A stretch of DNA of 64,000 bases from Apostichopus japonicus (Eukaryota; Echinodermata; Holothuroidea; Aspidochirotida; Stichopodidae). Position 1 is the first letter of the stretch. Every line of letters starts with the position of its first letter. Position numbers and translations under genes: made by a program. The notes beneath the pieces were generated by a model. That model did not search any database. It had not been told where the DNA came from and was given only the letters and a program-made list of their open reading frames with translations. Of the stretch, positions 49,326 to 62,029 are shown piece by piece. The DNA is taken from positions 23,586,398 through 23,650,397 of the forward strand of contig NC_092577.1 of NCBI RefSeq assembly GCF_037975245.1, in the 5' to 3' direction.

Positions 49326-49853
49326 TTGTTGCTATATTTTCATTGTGTGTTAATAGTTAAAAGTGTTAATAGTGAATGCATCTAACAGTGATACCAATGC
49401 ATGCTCCATGCTGGCTTTGAACTAGAGCATTAAGTGGTTAAATGAAAAGAAAGTACACCAAACAAGAATGTGATTATGTTGTCAAGTCTTCATTGTTAAC
49501 TTAAAACTTGTACAAAAACTTTACAAAGAGGGAAATAAATTAAAAGAATATATTTACATTATATGGAATAGATGAACTATGGGTTAGTTATCCCCAAGGT
49601 TTGTTAACCTAAGACCCTGCCTCCCCCCACCCCCTCTTGTCCCTTTTTATCAGACCTTGACAATTAAAACCACATACTTAATCTTAAAAAGAGGGGTAAA
49701 CCTTCAAAATAGAGTGTTAAATTATCAGTAGGGGTTTAACTCTTTGTAGTGTAAGTTTCAGCTTGACAAACACAACTTGATGTAAAATGTTAAGCATTAT
49801 GCACCCATCCTGCCTCCCTTCATGCTCTAGGGCTATTCATATCAATGGTATCT

Positions 49854-52800
49854 TCACATCCCTAAACTTTTTCTAAGTCCTTTGTCAGATTTTTGGGATA
49901 TTTTGTCTGTTATTTGCTTATTTATATTTATATATACTTTCATAAAGGATTCACATCTCATTTTGATAAAACATTTAATAACCTCACAACGAAGCAGAGA
50001 ACTAGCTTCCTGAGAAAGAATGTCACAAACAGCACTCCATGTAGACAACAGTTGCTGATTACCTTCCATTTTTTTAATTAATAAATCTTGCAGGTTAACA
50101 TCTTGTAAGCTCACAATATTTTTAGTTTGTACAGTTGTCCTTACAATTTCTTCCATACATTTGAAGAAAATAAATACACTATCATTGACTAGAAATAAGC
50201 CGCCTCTAGTCTGTATTTCAATCCACTCATTTGAATAAGCAAGAAATGAGTCTGCAGCTGGGCTTTCATCCTGACACCACTTAGATAAGATTTTGACATA
50301 TTGAGCAGCAACCTCATTGCTTTGCATTTTATTGTATTTTTTTATTAATTTATATGGTACATAACCAGCACAGTACCGCAATGCCTGGTCCTCTGTCTGA
50401 GTCATTGCTTCAGGGGTCACGTCTAAGGTTGTTGCTGGCATGTCACTTTCCAGCAAGGTTGCTAAGAGGGAGGAAAACATCTTTTCCAGGGCATGCTGTA
50501 GAAAGAATACTTCTTCTGCTTCCCTTTCAATATCCACCTCATTCAGTACTTTCTGCCATCTTCTTAATGTTTTATCCATAGACCTATACTTGTGGAAATC
50601 ATGCCACATTTCGCTCTTCACTTTATCAGAAAATGTGGTCCCTCTTATGTTCTTGGTTATGGACCATAACTGTTCTACTGTTTCTGCAGCAAACTTGCCA
50701 AATTTTTCATCTTTTGTATGAGGCATCACTCTTCTTGCTAATTGTACGACACTTGATGTTAGTGGGGTCTTCAGTTTGAAGAGGTCGTCTTCAAAAATGT
50801 TATTGATGGCAGCTTCAAAAAAATCCATCGCAAGCACTGAAGCATCAGCCTTCCTAAAGGTCTTTGCTGGATACTGCATTCCTGTAAATGAAAGAGTTAT
50901 GACAGTTTTCAAGGAACAGGCTATTTTTAAAGAAACACCAGTCATAAATTACATGTCTTGTAACTGGTGAGGATTATTTTCCATCCCTTTAAAAAAAAAC
51001 AAATGATTCTGCAGCATGTTTCAACTTTGAAAGAGAATTCATATTCACGAGTATCCATTTGTTAGTCCTTGGGGTCTAAGTAGAACTTCCTCCTTATGGG
51101 TCGGGTGATATTAGCTAAAATATCAATAATCAAGATATATGCCTCATTATAGCAACAATTGTAGAGAACAATGATTCACTTAAAATTGAGCTTCTAATTT
51201 CATAATAGAATCAAAGAAATTACATCACTCTATATTCCGTGCTGGACGTTGTGACCTATGGATATTGCTTCAAATAATTTCTTAACGTATGATAATAAAA
51301 ATGATGTAAATAATAAAACAAATATTCTTCAAAGGAAGTTATATTCCACCCCCAGATATTTTGTTAACAGGTGAGTGTCCAAATGCTACCTTGTTACCTC
51401 TCCATACGCATCCACCAAAGAATATCAATATTCCTTCAAATCATTCTTAAAAGTTACTTCCTGCTTCTGAACTCCACCAATATGTAAAGTTTGGAAACTT
51501 CAACAAAGAAATTTAAACTTAAGTTGGTGGTAGGGCCAGATGTGGCTTCATGTGAGGGTCCACTCTCTATTCCAGTCCTCTCTGATGTTTGAGAAGAAGT
51601 TTCTACAAGAAAAATTAAATGAAAGATAAATAGATTTTTAAAGAGTCCATTTTCCAACTGAATGTAACATTGATGAAAATTTCTCATTGATATATAACTA
51701 GGAAACCTGTACCTCATGTATACAGTATGTTGGCTTAGAAAACCTTTTTGGAAGTTCAATAAATACCACACTAAGGCTTAACTGTCAATAACCATGATGT
51801 AGAGCAGATGTATAGATAACACAGTAAAATAAATAGGTTTCACTACTTGGAGGTGAGATAAGTATTGTGCTATTTTTGGGATCGTGTAATGCTAAGGTTA
51901 GGATGAAAAGCAGTTATTTTTGACAGTGAGAATAGCATCCTTATTGCTCTAGCAATAGGAGATCCTGAGACTGGAACTTGGATCGGTCCCTAGTCTACAC
52001 TGTCATATTGACAACTTCAGTTAGGAGCTTAACTTTTGTTATATATAGTAATGGTTTGTTATTGTTACACCTTCAAATATGACTAAATTTTAACAAAGCA
52101 AGGACAAAGCGGGCAACCAAAACTATTTGCAGCAGAGCACGGTTAAAATACAAGCCTACCATGCTACACAATTAACTGTCTTGTAACATATGTTTTCTAC
52201 AGATTTTTCGATGGCACAGCAGTAGGCCTATCCAATAAGGAAACCATATTTCCAATTCCAAGTGAACTGACAGGGTTCTAGGCCTCAGTGAATAAAAAGG
52301 CCACGCACACACTTTAAGAGTAGGCTAGTCTATAACAATGCATAGCCTAACTTCGGATTTCGCTAAATTTAGGAACAACAGGACTAACAAGTAACATTTC
52401 ATCCTACGCCAAACAACATACTGTATTGTGGTGTATAGGCCTAGTACAGTAGATTTTATTTAGTAACATTAACAATGAATGAGGCAAGGAAATAGGCAGA
52501 ATGGGACACTTGTGCCTAGGATAAGCCTAGGATATAAAGGCGAATGATTCATGCTGGATCTTATCAATAGCAGTTACAAATACTTTGCCGATGCCTGGTT
52601 TCTACTCGTACCTTTGCAAGAGGGACAAATCCACTCCTCCAGCGTTTTCTGTGCGCAGTCCACAAGCCTAGCCTTCAGCATACATGTTGTGTGAAACCAT
52701 ATAGTTTGGCAAGTTTCATGGTTGCACTTAAACAAATTTTCAGTCGACGGAAGTTTACACTTGCAAACCGAAAATACTGTCTCGCTATTGGTGTCATCCT

Positions 52801-52882
52801 TGGTCTCAGACAACGTCTCAAACTCTTCCCAATCGAAGAATTCCGTTAAATCTAATGATTCTAGTGTTTCGTTGGCGTCCAT
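49854..52882 (-). CDS. PHD-finger gene paired with the P-type transposase
   Basis: Exon 1 (52882-52612) begins MDANETLESLDLTEFFDWEE and holds a PHD finger: VCKCKL, FKCNHETC, IWFHTTCM, then EWICPSCK before a GTACGA donor. The frame is open upstream to an ATG at 52930. A middle exon starting at 51602 (ETSSQTSERTGIESGPSHEA) is Ser/Thr-rich; its donor is unclear. The last exon (50881-49854) codes for about 342 residues without breaks, including ALRYCAGYVPYKLIKKYNK and WIEIQTRGGLFLVNDSVFIF. I do not recognise that domain. PHD fingers often read histone H3 tails. Its start is about 270 bp from the right end of the element, mirroring the transposase. A role as transposition cofactor or targeting subunit is inferred from position only. 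Confidence 0.7.
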
Positions 52883-52978
52883 TTTGGTAAGTAAAGATTT
52901 ATAGTACTGTGTCTGTATAGGAGTTTCCACAACAAATCCCTGGCTGTACGTACGCGTGTGTATATGAGGCTTTTGTTT

Positions 52979-52989
52979 ACAACTCCCTG
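52979..52989 (-). promoter_or_regulatory. Extra copy of the terminal repeat start
   Basis: CAGGGAGTTGT on the minus strand, 163 bp inside the right end and upstream of the PHD gene start. It repeats the outermost 11 bases of the terminal repeat in the same orientation, so it may be an additional transposase contact site. Confidence 0.4.
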
Positions 52990-53088
52990 GTTACCCGAGG
53001 TCACGAACGTTGCCGAGTTATGCAAACTACGCCTGCAGGCGATGTCCACCTGCTGTGCTGCAGTGACGGGTTTTATTTGTATGGCCTT

Positions 53089-53101
53089 GTCGGCAACTTC
53101 A
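53089..53101 (-). promoter_or_regulatory. Subterminal inverted motif, right copy
   Basis: Reverse complement of the TGAAGTTGCCGAC motif at 40191-40203. Confidence 0.5.
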
Positions 53102-53119
53102 TCAGTTCAAAGGAGGTTG

Positions 53120-53152
53120 GAAGACAGAACTCCATTCCATAACAACTCCCTG
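53120..53152 (-). repeat. Right terminal inverted repeat, 33 bp
   Basis: Perfect inverse of 40035-40067, followed at once by the CTGAAAC duplication. Confidence 0.85.
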
Positions 53153-53159
53153 CTGAAAC
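53153..53159 (+). repeat. Target-site duplication, right copy (CTGAAAC)
   Basis: Exact match to 40028-40034. Confidence 0.8.
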
Positions 53160-53397
53160 TTACCCATATATGCATCAAATGTACCATCTCCTGTCCAGTC
53201 CCTACTTGTTGACACATAGCCCACCCTCTAATTAATTGACCATCTTCCAAACAAACATGTAAGAACTATTTATGAACATTTACCAACAAAATAAGACATT
53301 GTTTCCAGCGTATTCAAGTAGCAGTAGAAGGAAGAAAACCAGAAAGAGGGTGGCCTAGTCAATGATACAAAATCTGTGGCAAAGACATTGTAATATG

Positions 53398-54720
53398 AGC
53401 TACTGCACTATTAGTGCTCCAGTAATTTCTTTCACTGTACAGCTTGCAAACATCTTTCCAATGGCCATAAGTAGAAGTTATTGCAAAGAACACATTAATC
53501 TCTTGCAATTTTGCAGCACTACACCTAATTTTTGGTTCAAATTAGTTTGAGTTTGTCATACTCAATGAGAACTTCTGATACCACTGGGTGCCAATTGTAG
53601 TCTTATGCAACTGCATCTATGTGTTCCACAATACAGTCAAAGAGTATGCATTTGCCCCATCCATTTTCAAAGAAACATACAATTATCATTTGCATTCTTC
53701 AATAGTTTTTTACAGCCAATACTCATAGCTAGTACAGTAACCACTCTTCATGTTCCACAGCATGGTAACATGTGTTACAGGTGGCACAGTAATAACTGCA
53801 AATCTTTTCTTACTGCAAATTTAGAAATGTAAACATTTTGAATTATAAACATTAAACAAAATTACAATTTAAAATTTAGTTCCTTTCAAATTAGTGCAAA
53901 TTTTCACCTGTCGGACTCGTACTTGAAAGTGTAAGAGCTTCCAGTAATTACTGTGCAAACTGTAACACATGTTACCGAGTTGCGAACACACCGCAGTAGT
54001 TACTGATGCACAAGTCTGGAACATGAACAGTAGTTACTACACTAGCTATAAGTATCGAGTGCTTTTTATCACTTGCTATGTTATATCTTCATGTTTAAAC
54101 AGCTTCATTTGTTTACAAACTTGGTCAAATTCGTCAACTTTCTTTGTTACATGTCAAGAAGTCATTTACAAGCCATCAGGAATCACTTAATGTTAAAATA
54201 AGAAAGATTCTTCAGGGCATTCACATGAAAACATAACCACTGTCATTAATATTTGGTAGTCCCTATCCCCAAATTTTAATATGTTGAAAAATACATTATT
54301 TTTGCAGTATGGTCGAGCTACTGCACTATTGGTGCTCCAGTAATATCTCTTACTGTACATCTTACAAACATCTTAGCAGTGGCCATAGGTAGAAGTTATT
54401 GGAAACAACACATTCATCTTTTGCACTTTTCAATCATTAATTCTTATTATAAGTAGTAGGTGTTTATATTCAATTTTGTATCTAGACAGAATAGGAAAAA
54501 CATTTCTATGAACATATCTTTTTTAAACACTTTCAAATAATAGTTTTACTTTGTCATGCTCGTTATGAACTTCTGATACCTGTAAGTGCAACTTGCGCTC
54601 TTATGCAACTGCATCTATGTGTTCCACAAGACAAATTAAAGAGTATGCATTTTCCCCAACCATTTTCGAAAGAAACATACAATTATCATTTGCATTCCTA
54701 CATTGTTTGATATCACATAT
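53398..54720 (+). repeat. Diverged tandem duplication, ~0.92-1.0 kb period
   Basis: GAGCTACTGCACTATT with about 130 following bases occurs near 53398 and 54314. CTTATGCAACTGCATCTATG with about 120 following bases occurs near 53602 and 54600. The order is the same in both, so a unit of roughly 920-1000 bp was duplicated and then changed by indels. No coding sequence was seen. Confidence 0.75.
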
Positions 54721-54876
54721 TATGTTATATCTTCATGTTTAAAATAGTTTTATTTCTTAAAATAGTTTTATTTCTTCACCACCTCAAAAGGAAATATATT
54801 TTGTTAGTATAACAAATACTTTCTACAACAACAATTCCTGTGATATTTCTTTGTCTCTCTTTACATGATTATTATT

Positions 54877-56884
54877 GGTTCCTTGCTTTAGAGCAAAAGG
54901 AACCTATATGCAGTCAGGTTTCTGTGTGTGTGTGTGTGCGTCTGTGACACTTGCTTTGGTACACTCTACCCAATAAGGGAATGTTGGATTGAGGCCAAAC
55001 TTGGACTACAGATCCGCCATATGGAGAAGGTGTGCCCTATTGTTTTTGGTGCCCACAAAGGTCACCAAAGGTCAGTTATGGTCCAAAAACCGAAAATATT
55101 AAAACTGCAATAACTCCCAGTGCCAATGTGCGACAAGGTTGATATTTTAGGACAAGTTGTGGTTAGGGGAACAACTGGTTAGGGGAACATTTTCAAACTT
55201 AACGGTCATGTACTCCGAGGTCACCAAAGGTCAATTAATGATAAAAAAATAGTATTTTTGCAATAACTTGAGAACGAATTGTCTGTTAGGGTTGGGAGTT
55301 GCCTCAATGTAATCGTAATTGTCGACCCGCATCTTGGTGACCCTTGACCTCAATTTGACCTCTGGTGACCTTTACGTGTTTTGGGGATTTTTACAATTTG
55401 GATGCTATTTTCTGCTTGTCAAAGGTACCATTTGATCATAAATGTCAATAGGTTGACCCCGTGTGACCTTTTTGTGCGAAGTTATATGGGGTCAAAGTTT
55501 TTCGGTCGGAGCTAGGATGGCTGTACAGACTTGACGTTTTGTTTTTTGGAATCAGGAGATAAAACTACATCTGAAACCAAGGTCAAAAGGTCACATTACA
55601 AAAAAATTGCTTATTTTGGGAGGAAACGAGCAAAAAAGGAAATGTTTGGTTTTGATGCTAGATTTGGATATCAAAGGTACCTTCAGATCAAAAATGTTAA
55701 TGGGTTGACACCCATGTGTCCTTCGTGTGCGAAGTTATACAAGGTCAAAGTTCATTTTCAGACATTTAAAGCAATAACTCCCAGTTGAAAGGTGTGACAT
55801 GGTTGATATTTTTGGACAACTTGCCAATGGTAAAGGGGAATATTTTCAAAGTTAACGGTCATGTGATCTGAGGTCATCAAAGGTCAATTACTGTTAAAAA
55901 AGTAGAATTTTGGGGAGAAAATGGGCAAAGACAAAAATGTTTAAGTTTTTATAGTTGGATGCTATATTCCATCTCACTGATCAAAAATGTCAATAAGTTG
56001 ACCCCAGGTGACCTTTGTGGGTTCAGTTATATGAGGTGAAAGTTAATCTTTAGACATTTAGTGCAATAACTCCCAGTGCCAAGATGTGTCATGGATATTA
56101 TGGGACAAGTTGCAAATGGTATAGGGGAATATTTTCAAACTTAACGGTCATGTGATCCAAGGTCATCAAAGATCAATTAATGATAAAAAAAACTAGTTCT
56201 TGGCAATAACTTGTGAACGAATTGTCCATTACAGTTGGAGGTTGCTTAAATGTAATCCAATTGTCGACCCGCATCTCGGGGACCTTTGACCTAAATTTGA
56301 CCTCTTGTGACCTTTACTTGTTTTGGGGATTTTTACAGTTTCGATGCTTGTGAGTATTTTGGGGGGAAAAATGGGCAAAGAAAAAATGGTTGAATTTGTA
56401 CAGTTTTGATGCTCAATTTAGGTCTCACCGATGAAAAATGTCAATTGGTTGACCTCCGGGTGACCTTTGTGTGTGAAGTTATGTATACAAGTTCAAAGTT
56501 AACTTTTAGACATTTAATGCAATGAAATCCCAATGCCAGAGTGTGACACGGTTGATATTTTGGGACAAGTTGTGAATTGGGTGGTGGAACATTTGCAAAT
56601 TTAACGGTCATGTCATCTGTGGTCACCAATGTTATCATATCTGTTGACCCGCTTGTAGGTGACCTTATATTTCTTACATTTTCGACGCCATGTTCAGATC
56701 TCAAAAGTGCATTTTCATGAAAATCCGATTACAATTTGTGATCACAAAAGTGCTGGCTATAGTGTTGGTAACTTTATGGGTACCACAATTACTTGACTAT
56801 TTGAGCCCAATCTTGCTTGATAATATTATGTGTATTGTCATACACCCCTACGCAAGGAACCACAGTGCCCTTGGGCTCTTGTTG
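54877..56884 (+). mobile_element. ~2-kb AGGTCA-rich repeat element, forward copy
   Basis: The left end is the hairpin GGTTCCTTGCTTTAGAGCAA with a GT-rich run. The right part has the inverse word GCAAGGAACC (56852-56861) followed by CAGTGCCCTTGGGCTCTTG. The body is built of repeated modules packed with AGGTCA/TGACCT words, often as direct pairs such as AGGTCACCAAAGGTCA. No transposase frame was found. The flanks (TTTTTG on the left of another copy at 29443, TTGTCTATAT on the right here) match the uninterrupted sequence at 63704-63715, which supports a mobile origin. Confidence 0.6.
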
Positions 56885-57125
56885 TCTATATGATTTCTGT
56901 TTGCGCCAAAAATAGGTGTTTTTGTCTTGAAAAGTTAAAAAAGTACCTCTTTTCTATACCCCATCCTTTCCACTGAGGGTATGTGACGGGGCTGAATTTT
57001 TGTTATGTGGGAGACGAGAGTCGTAGCTACGTGTTGACTCATACGGTAGCATTAATCTTCGGGAAGGGGGCATAGTCTATACTTTTTTGAGGTCCACCCA
57101 AAACTAGGTGTTTTTCACCGATAAT
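56885..57125 (+). repeat. Composite repeat, part B (copy 1)
   Basis: About 240 bp match 63711-63945, including GGGAGACGAGAGTCGTAGCT and CGGTAGCATTAATCTTCGGG. Copy 2 is joined directly to part A; here the AGGTCA-rich element stands in front of it. Confidence 0.85.
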
Positions 57126-57879
57126 GTTGTTATCATATAGGTTATCAGCCGATTTTTAAAAATAGGAGCGTAACTATCGCAACTGCGGTTGGCAGAAAAG
57201 TCGCATCGTTTCCGGGCATCGGCCGTTGGGCGTTTTAATTTCCACAATTGAATGAAACTTGTATGTTTGCAACGGTCCTGGTCAGATTGTTTGGGTTTTG
57301 TAAGAGAACATGCCGAGATCCCGAGTGTCCACTTGAACAGAATAAAGTAGACAGAGACAGGAATAATGTGATTGTTGGTTTTATTATAAAACAAATAACT
57401 CGAGTAATGTGAAAACTGCAACTCCCCTCCCGTCACCCCCCCCCACCCGGAACCTCAAAAAAAGAAATCAGTTACGAGCGATTAGCTTAGAAATTCTATA
57501 CTGCAATTTAAGTGTAATTTGTTCCAGCGTCAGCTTGTTAAGGAGCGTGTGCTTGGTCGTCGGGTGTTGGTCCAGTGCCTCCTTAACTTGTGTCGTCGGT
57601 GTCCTTTGCTCAGTGAAATAGGTCCAAAAAATTAGTCGCAAAAGCAACTCGTCGTTGTCGGTCCATGATGTATCCTGTCGAAGTCGTGTACTATGTCGGA
57701 TGCCCGTCCACATCTGGCTCTTGGTGCTCGTGGTCCCGTCTGAGTGTGTCGATTGGTTGTCGCTCTCCTGCAAGAAAGAACCAGAATGAAAACATTTCAT
57801 GGTTCCTTGCTGCTGTTCATTAGTTCCATTCATAGGGAAATTTCTAACAAAGCCCTAAAACAACAACAGTAATTTATGC

Positions 57880-60332
57880 TCACAAACTTTGTTGCCAAAG
57901 TAATGCTAAGCCCTGATATCAATTGCAACACTCATCAGTGTGTGAAGACTATCTACCATTATCGTCATACCAAGTTTGACGAAATTCCGACTAGTAATAG
58001 TAGCCAAATAAATGCAATTTGGAGTATTTCACGTTTGACCCCATGACCTCATTAATATTCATGATATCAGCACCAAAATCAACAGGGTTAATCTACTTAC
58101 TATGGGCCACCCACTCACCAAGTATGGTAATGATTGGTCATTCCCTTGTTGAGTTATTGTGCAAACAAACTTTTCATAACGAAATAATGCTAGCCCTCCC
58201 CCCCTTATAAACATGCATGATATCAATTGCAACACACATCAGTGTGTGGAGACTATCTACCAATATCATCATACCAAGTTTACCAAAATTCAAATAAATA
58301 GTAGCCAAGTTATTGCAACTTGGGAGTTTTTCACGTTTGACCTGTGACCTCATTAATATTTTTTAACTTGACCTCGCATAACTTCGCACACGAAGGTCAT
58401 ACGGGGGTCAACCTATTGACATTTATGATCGGAAGGTACCTTTGACATCTGAAAATAGCATCGAAACTGTAAAAATCCTCAAAACATGAAAAGGTCACCA
58501 GAGGTCAAGTTGAGGTCAAGGGTCACCCAGATGCGGGTCGACAACTGGATTACATTGAAGCAACTCCCAACCTTAACGGACAGTTCGTTCTCAAGTTATC
58601 ACAAAAATACTAGTTTTTTATCATTAATTGACCTTTGGTGACCTCGGATCACATGACCGTTAAGTTTGAAAATATTCCCCTATACCATTTGCAACTTGTC
58701 CCAAAATATCAACCATGTCACACCTTGGAACTGAGAGTTATTGCATTAAATGTCTGAAAATTAACTTTGACCTCGTATAACTCCGCACACGAAGGTCATA
58801 CGGGGGTCAACCCATTGACATTTATGATCAGAAGGTACCTTTGACATCTGAAAATAGCATCGAAACTGTGAAAATCCCCAAAACATGAAAAGGTCACCAG
58901 AGGTCAAATTGAGGTCAAGGGTCACCCAGATGCGGGTCGACAATTGGAATAAATTGAAGCAACTCCCAACCCTAACGGACAATTCGTTCTCAAGTTATCG
59001 CAAAAATACTAGTTTTTTATCATTAATTGATCTTTGGTGACCTCGGATCACATGACCGTTAAGTTTGAAAATATTCCCCTATACCATTTGCAACTTGTCC
59101 CAAAATATCAACCGTGTCACACCTTGGAACTGGGAATTATTGCACTAAATGTCTGAAAATTTACTTTGACCTCATATAACTTCACACACAAAGGTCACCT
59201 GGGGTAAACCTATTGACATTTTTGATTGGTGAGACGTGAATATAGCATCAAAACTGTAAAAATTCAAACATTTTTTCTTTGCCCATTTTCTCACCCAAAA
59301 TAATAGTTTTTTAACATTAATTGACCTTTCATGACCTCGGATCACATGACCGTTAAGTTTGAAAATATTCCTCTATACCATTTGCAACTTGTCCCAAAAT
59401 ATCAACCTTGTTACACCTTGGCACTGGGAGTTATTGCATTAAATGTCTGAAAATTTACTTTGACCTTGTATAACTTTACACACAAAGGTCACCCGGGTGT
59501 CAACCCATTGACATTTTTGATCGGAAGGTACCTTTGATATCCAAATCTACCATCAAAACCAAACATTTTCTTTTTCGCCCGTTTTCTCTCAAACTAAGCA
59601 CATTTTTTCTAATGTGACCTTTGACCTTGGTTTCAAATGTAGCTTGATCTGCTGATTCCAAAAATCAACACGACAAGTCTGTACAGCCATCCTAACTCCG
59701 ACCGAAAACTTTGACCCCATATAAGTTCGCACACAAAGGTCACACGGGGGTCAACCTATCGATAGTTATGATCGGAAGGTACCTTTGACATCTGAAAATA
59801 GCATCGAAACTGTAAAAATCCCCAAAACATGAAAAGGTCACCAGAGGTCAAATTGAGGTCAAGGGTCACCCAGATGTGGGTCGACAATTGCATTACACTG
59901 AAGCAACTCCCAACCCTAACGGACAATTCGTTCTCAAGTTATCGCAAAAATACTACTTTTTTAACATTAATTGACCTTTGGTGACCTCAGATCACTTGAC
60001 CGTTAAGTTTCAAAATGTTCCCCTAACCAGTTCACAACTTGTCCCAAAATATCAACCTTGTCGCACATTGGCATTGGGAGTTATTGCAGTTTTAGTATTT
60101 TAGGTTTTTGGACCATAACTGACCTTTGGTGACCTTTGTGGGCACCAAAAACAATAGGGTTCATCTATTCACTATGGGCCACCCACCCACCAAGTTTGAT
60201 CATGATCAGTCAATCCCTTGTTGAGTTATCGTGCATACAAGCTAAAGCGTCACACACACACACACACATACATACACACACACACACACGCCAACCTGAA
60301 TACATAGGTTCCTTTGCTTTTAGCAAGGAACC
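57880..60332 (-). mobile_element. AGGTCA-rich repeat element, inverted copy in the last intron
   Basis: The block ends at 60332 with the inverse of the GGTTCC hairpin and a CA-rich run (60249-60290). It contains three to four tandem modules of about 350-450 bp, each with AGGTCACCAGAGGTCA, GGTCAAGGGTCACC and GATCACATGACCGTTAAG words. The left part (57880-58370) is a second repeat type with a ~285-bp period. It matches the element at 54877-56884 in reverse. It sits in the intron between exons 7 and 8 of the recombinase-like gene. Confidence 0.65.
60249..60290 (+). repeat. CA microsatellite
   Basis: An (AC)n run interrupted by ATACAT, next to the hairpin end of the AGGTCA-rich element; the matching GT run lies near 54925. 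Confidence 0.9.
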
Positions 60333-62029
60333 AAAAACAGAAGAAAAAAACCCAGATAATCAGACATCCGATTCCTCTTCCTTACTGCAGTTTCTAATGA
60401 AGGGTTATTTACCTGTTCATTTTTTTTCCCTGGCTGCTGCTCCCCGAAACTCTTCCCCACTCGGCCCAGGACCTGTATGTCGGCGTCTTGCTCTGTATGA
60501 TTAGAAAAGGAAAAAAAAACCTTTACACGTTTGATTACCTTCTGTATGGTTCAAAACGAAATCCTATTGTATAACTCGTACCTTCTGGGTCACGCTCCTA
60601 ATGACATCAGCAGTGTCCACAGCGTTCTGTCTCTTCTTGCTATCCAGATAGTACTTTTGCTGCACCTTTTCTGTATGTGTCATGTGGGATGCCAGAGTAG
60701 GTAGATCATGCGGTTGTTCTTCGAAGCACTGAAAAATGTAAAACGTATAAAGTCATTTACACCGGTTTAGAATGTTAACGCTAACAGATATAAAAAAACA
60801 CGATCTTTTTCTCTATATATCGAGATGTATCGTTCACTGCGAAGCTAAGTTCGTTGTCTTACCTTGGACACGATTGTTTTTCTCAGCAACGTCGTCGAGA
60901 TCGTTGACGTGAAACCGGCGTTCGTCCAGCACGCACTTATACATCTGGTGACCCGCTTTGAGGTGATTGGTTTGCCAGAGTCGTATTTGACCCACATGGG
61001 TCCATCGACCACTTCCCACTTATTTTAGGGGATTCTGCCTCTGTGGGAAATTGAAAAAAAAGTTACGGTTATCACTTTGTTACGAAACTAGCAAATGTGG
61101 TGCCAATAACATACTACAATAAGACAGGGTTTTACCTTGTGAGGTCCATGACAAGTTCCCGGTTTAGGGCCAGGGTTGCCGCCCCGTACGTTGTGGCCGT
61201 CTTGTGGTCTGACACGAGCATCGTCCACATGTCCTCTCCTCCTTGTTTCTCTGCCTTCTGGCCTTCATAAAGTTGCCGACGGTCATGTTGGCTACAGCCG
61301 AGGCCCTCTGTCTATTACCCAACACTACCTCAAGCATGAGGTAGTTCCTATTCTCATCATGTGTGGTTCGGTCGATATTGCCATCCCTGTCGCACCGCCG
61401 CAATTCTTTTTGGAGTGCTTTTCTGTATGCAGAACTGTTAAATGTCTGTCAAATAAAACAGAGAATGGTGAAATATGAATAAAATCAATTTGCAATCGAT
61501 TGTGAGAGAAAGAAGACATCGACGTAAATGATATCAAAATACAATTAACTTTTAGGGAAGCAGTTGTCCACCTCTAGAGACAGAAAAGAATCCAAATCAT
61601 ATTTCCCCCTGTAGTATTACTTACCTCGATGTCTGCGCTGTCTATCAACAACTCGCCGGCCTCTGCCTCCATCTTCCTCCCTCTCTGTTTCCTTTCTTTG
61701 TACACGGATGACTTTATTCCAGAGAGGCAAGTCTCCGACTCGTTGAAATTGCTCATCTGTCAATACCTTCTCGAGGCGCAACCACTTTAAGAATTTGATG
61801 TATGCAAAAATGTATGCAGCCACGGTCCCCGGCTGCTGTGCTCTGTCCTTGGGCATCTGTGTGAATATTAAATTAATTTGCGACCTTCAACGGAATTGAG
61901 CGATGGTCCCGTCCACGTAACTGTCCATCCGGCGGATCTTTCTAGCGTGTTCCGCGGAGTTCCCGTTGTCGAGAGACCCGCCTTCTCGACCCCGGAGCCA
62001 TTTTCTGTACGCGGTTGTATGGGCGCGTA

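Larger units (their letters stand above)
40035..53152. mobile_element. 13.1-kb P-superfamily DNA transposon with two convergent genes
   Basis: The ends are perfect 33-bp inverted repeats (40035-40067 and 53120-53152, starting CAGGGAGTTGTTATGGAATG) flanked by CTGAAAC on both sides. A further 13-bp inverted pair, TGAAGTTGCCGAC, lies at 40191-40203 and 53089-53101, like the internal inverted repeats that P elements carry. Inside are a P-type transposase gene on plus and a PHD-finger gene on minus, tail to tail with stops 1.27 kb apart. The first coding exon of each starts 270-280 bp from its end. P elements usually make 8-bp duplications; the clean match here is 7 bp. Length is inflated by nested insertions in the first intron. 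The near-intact transposase frame suggests recent activity. Confidence 0.85.
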
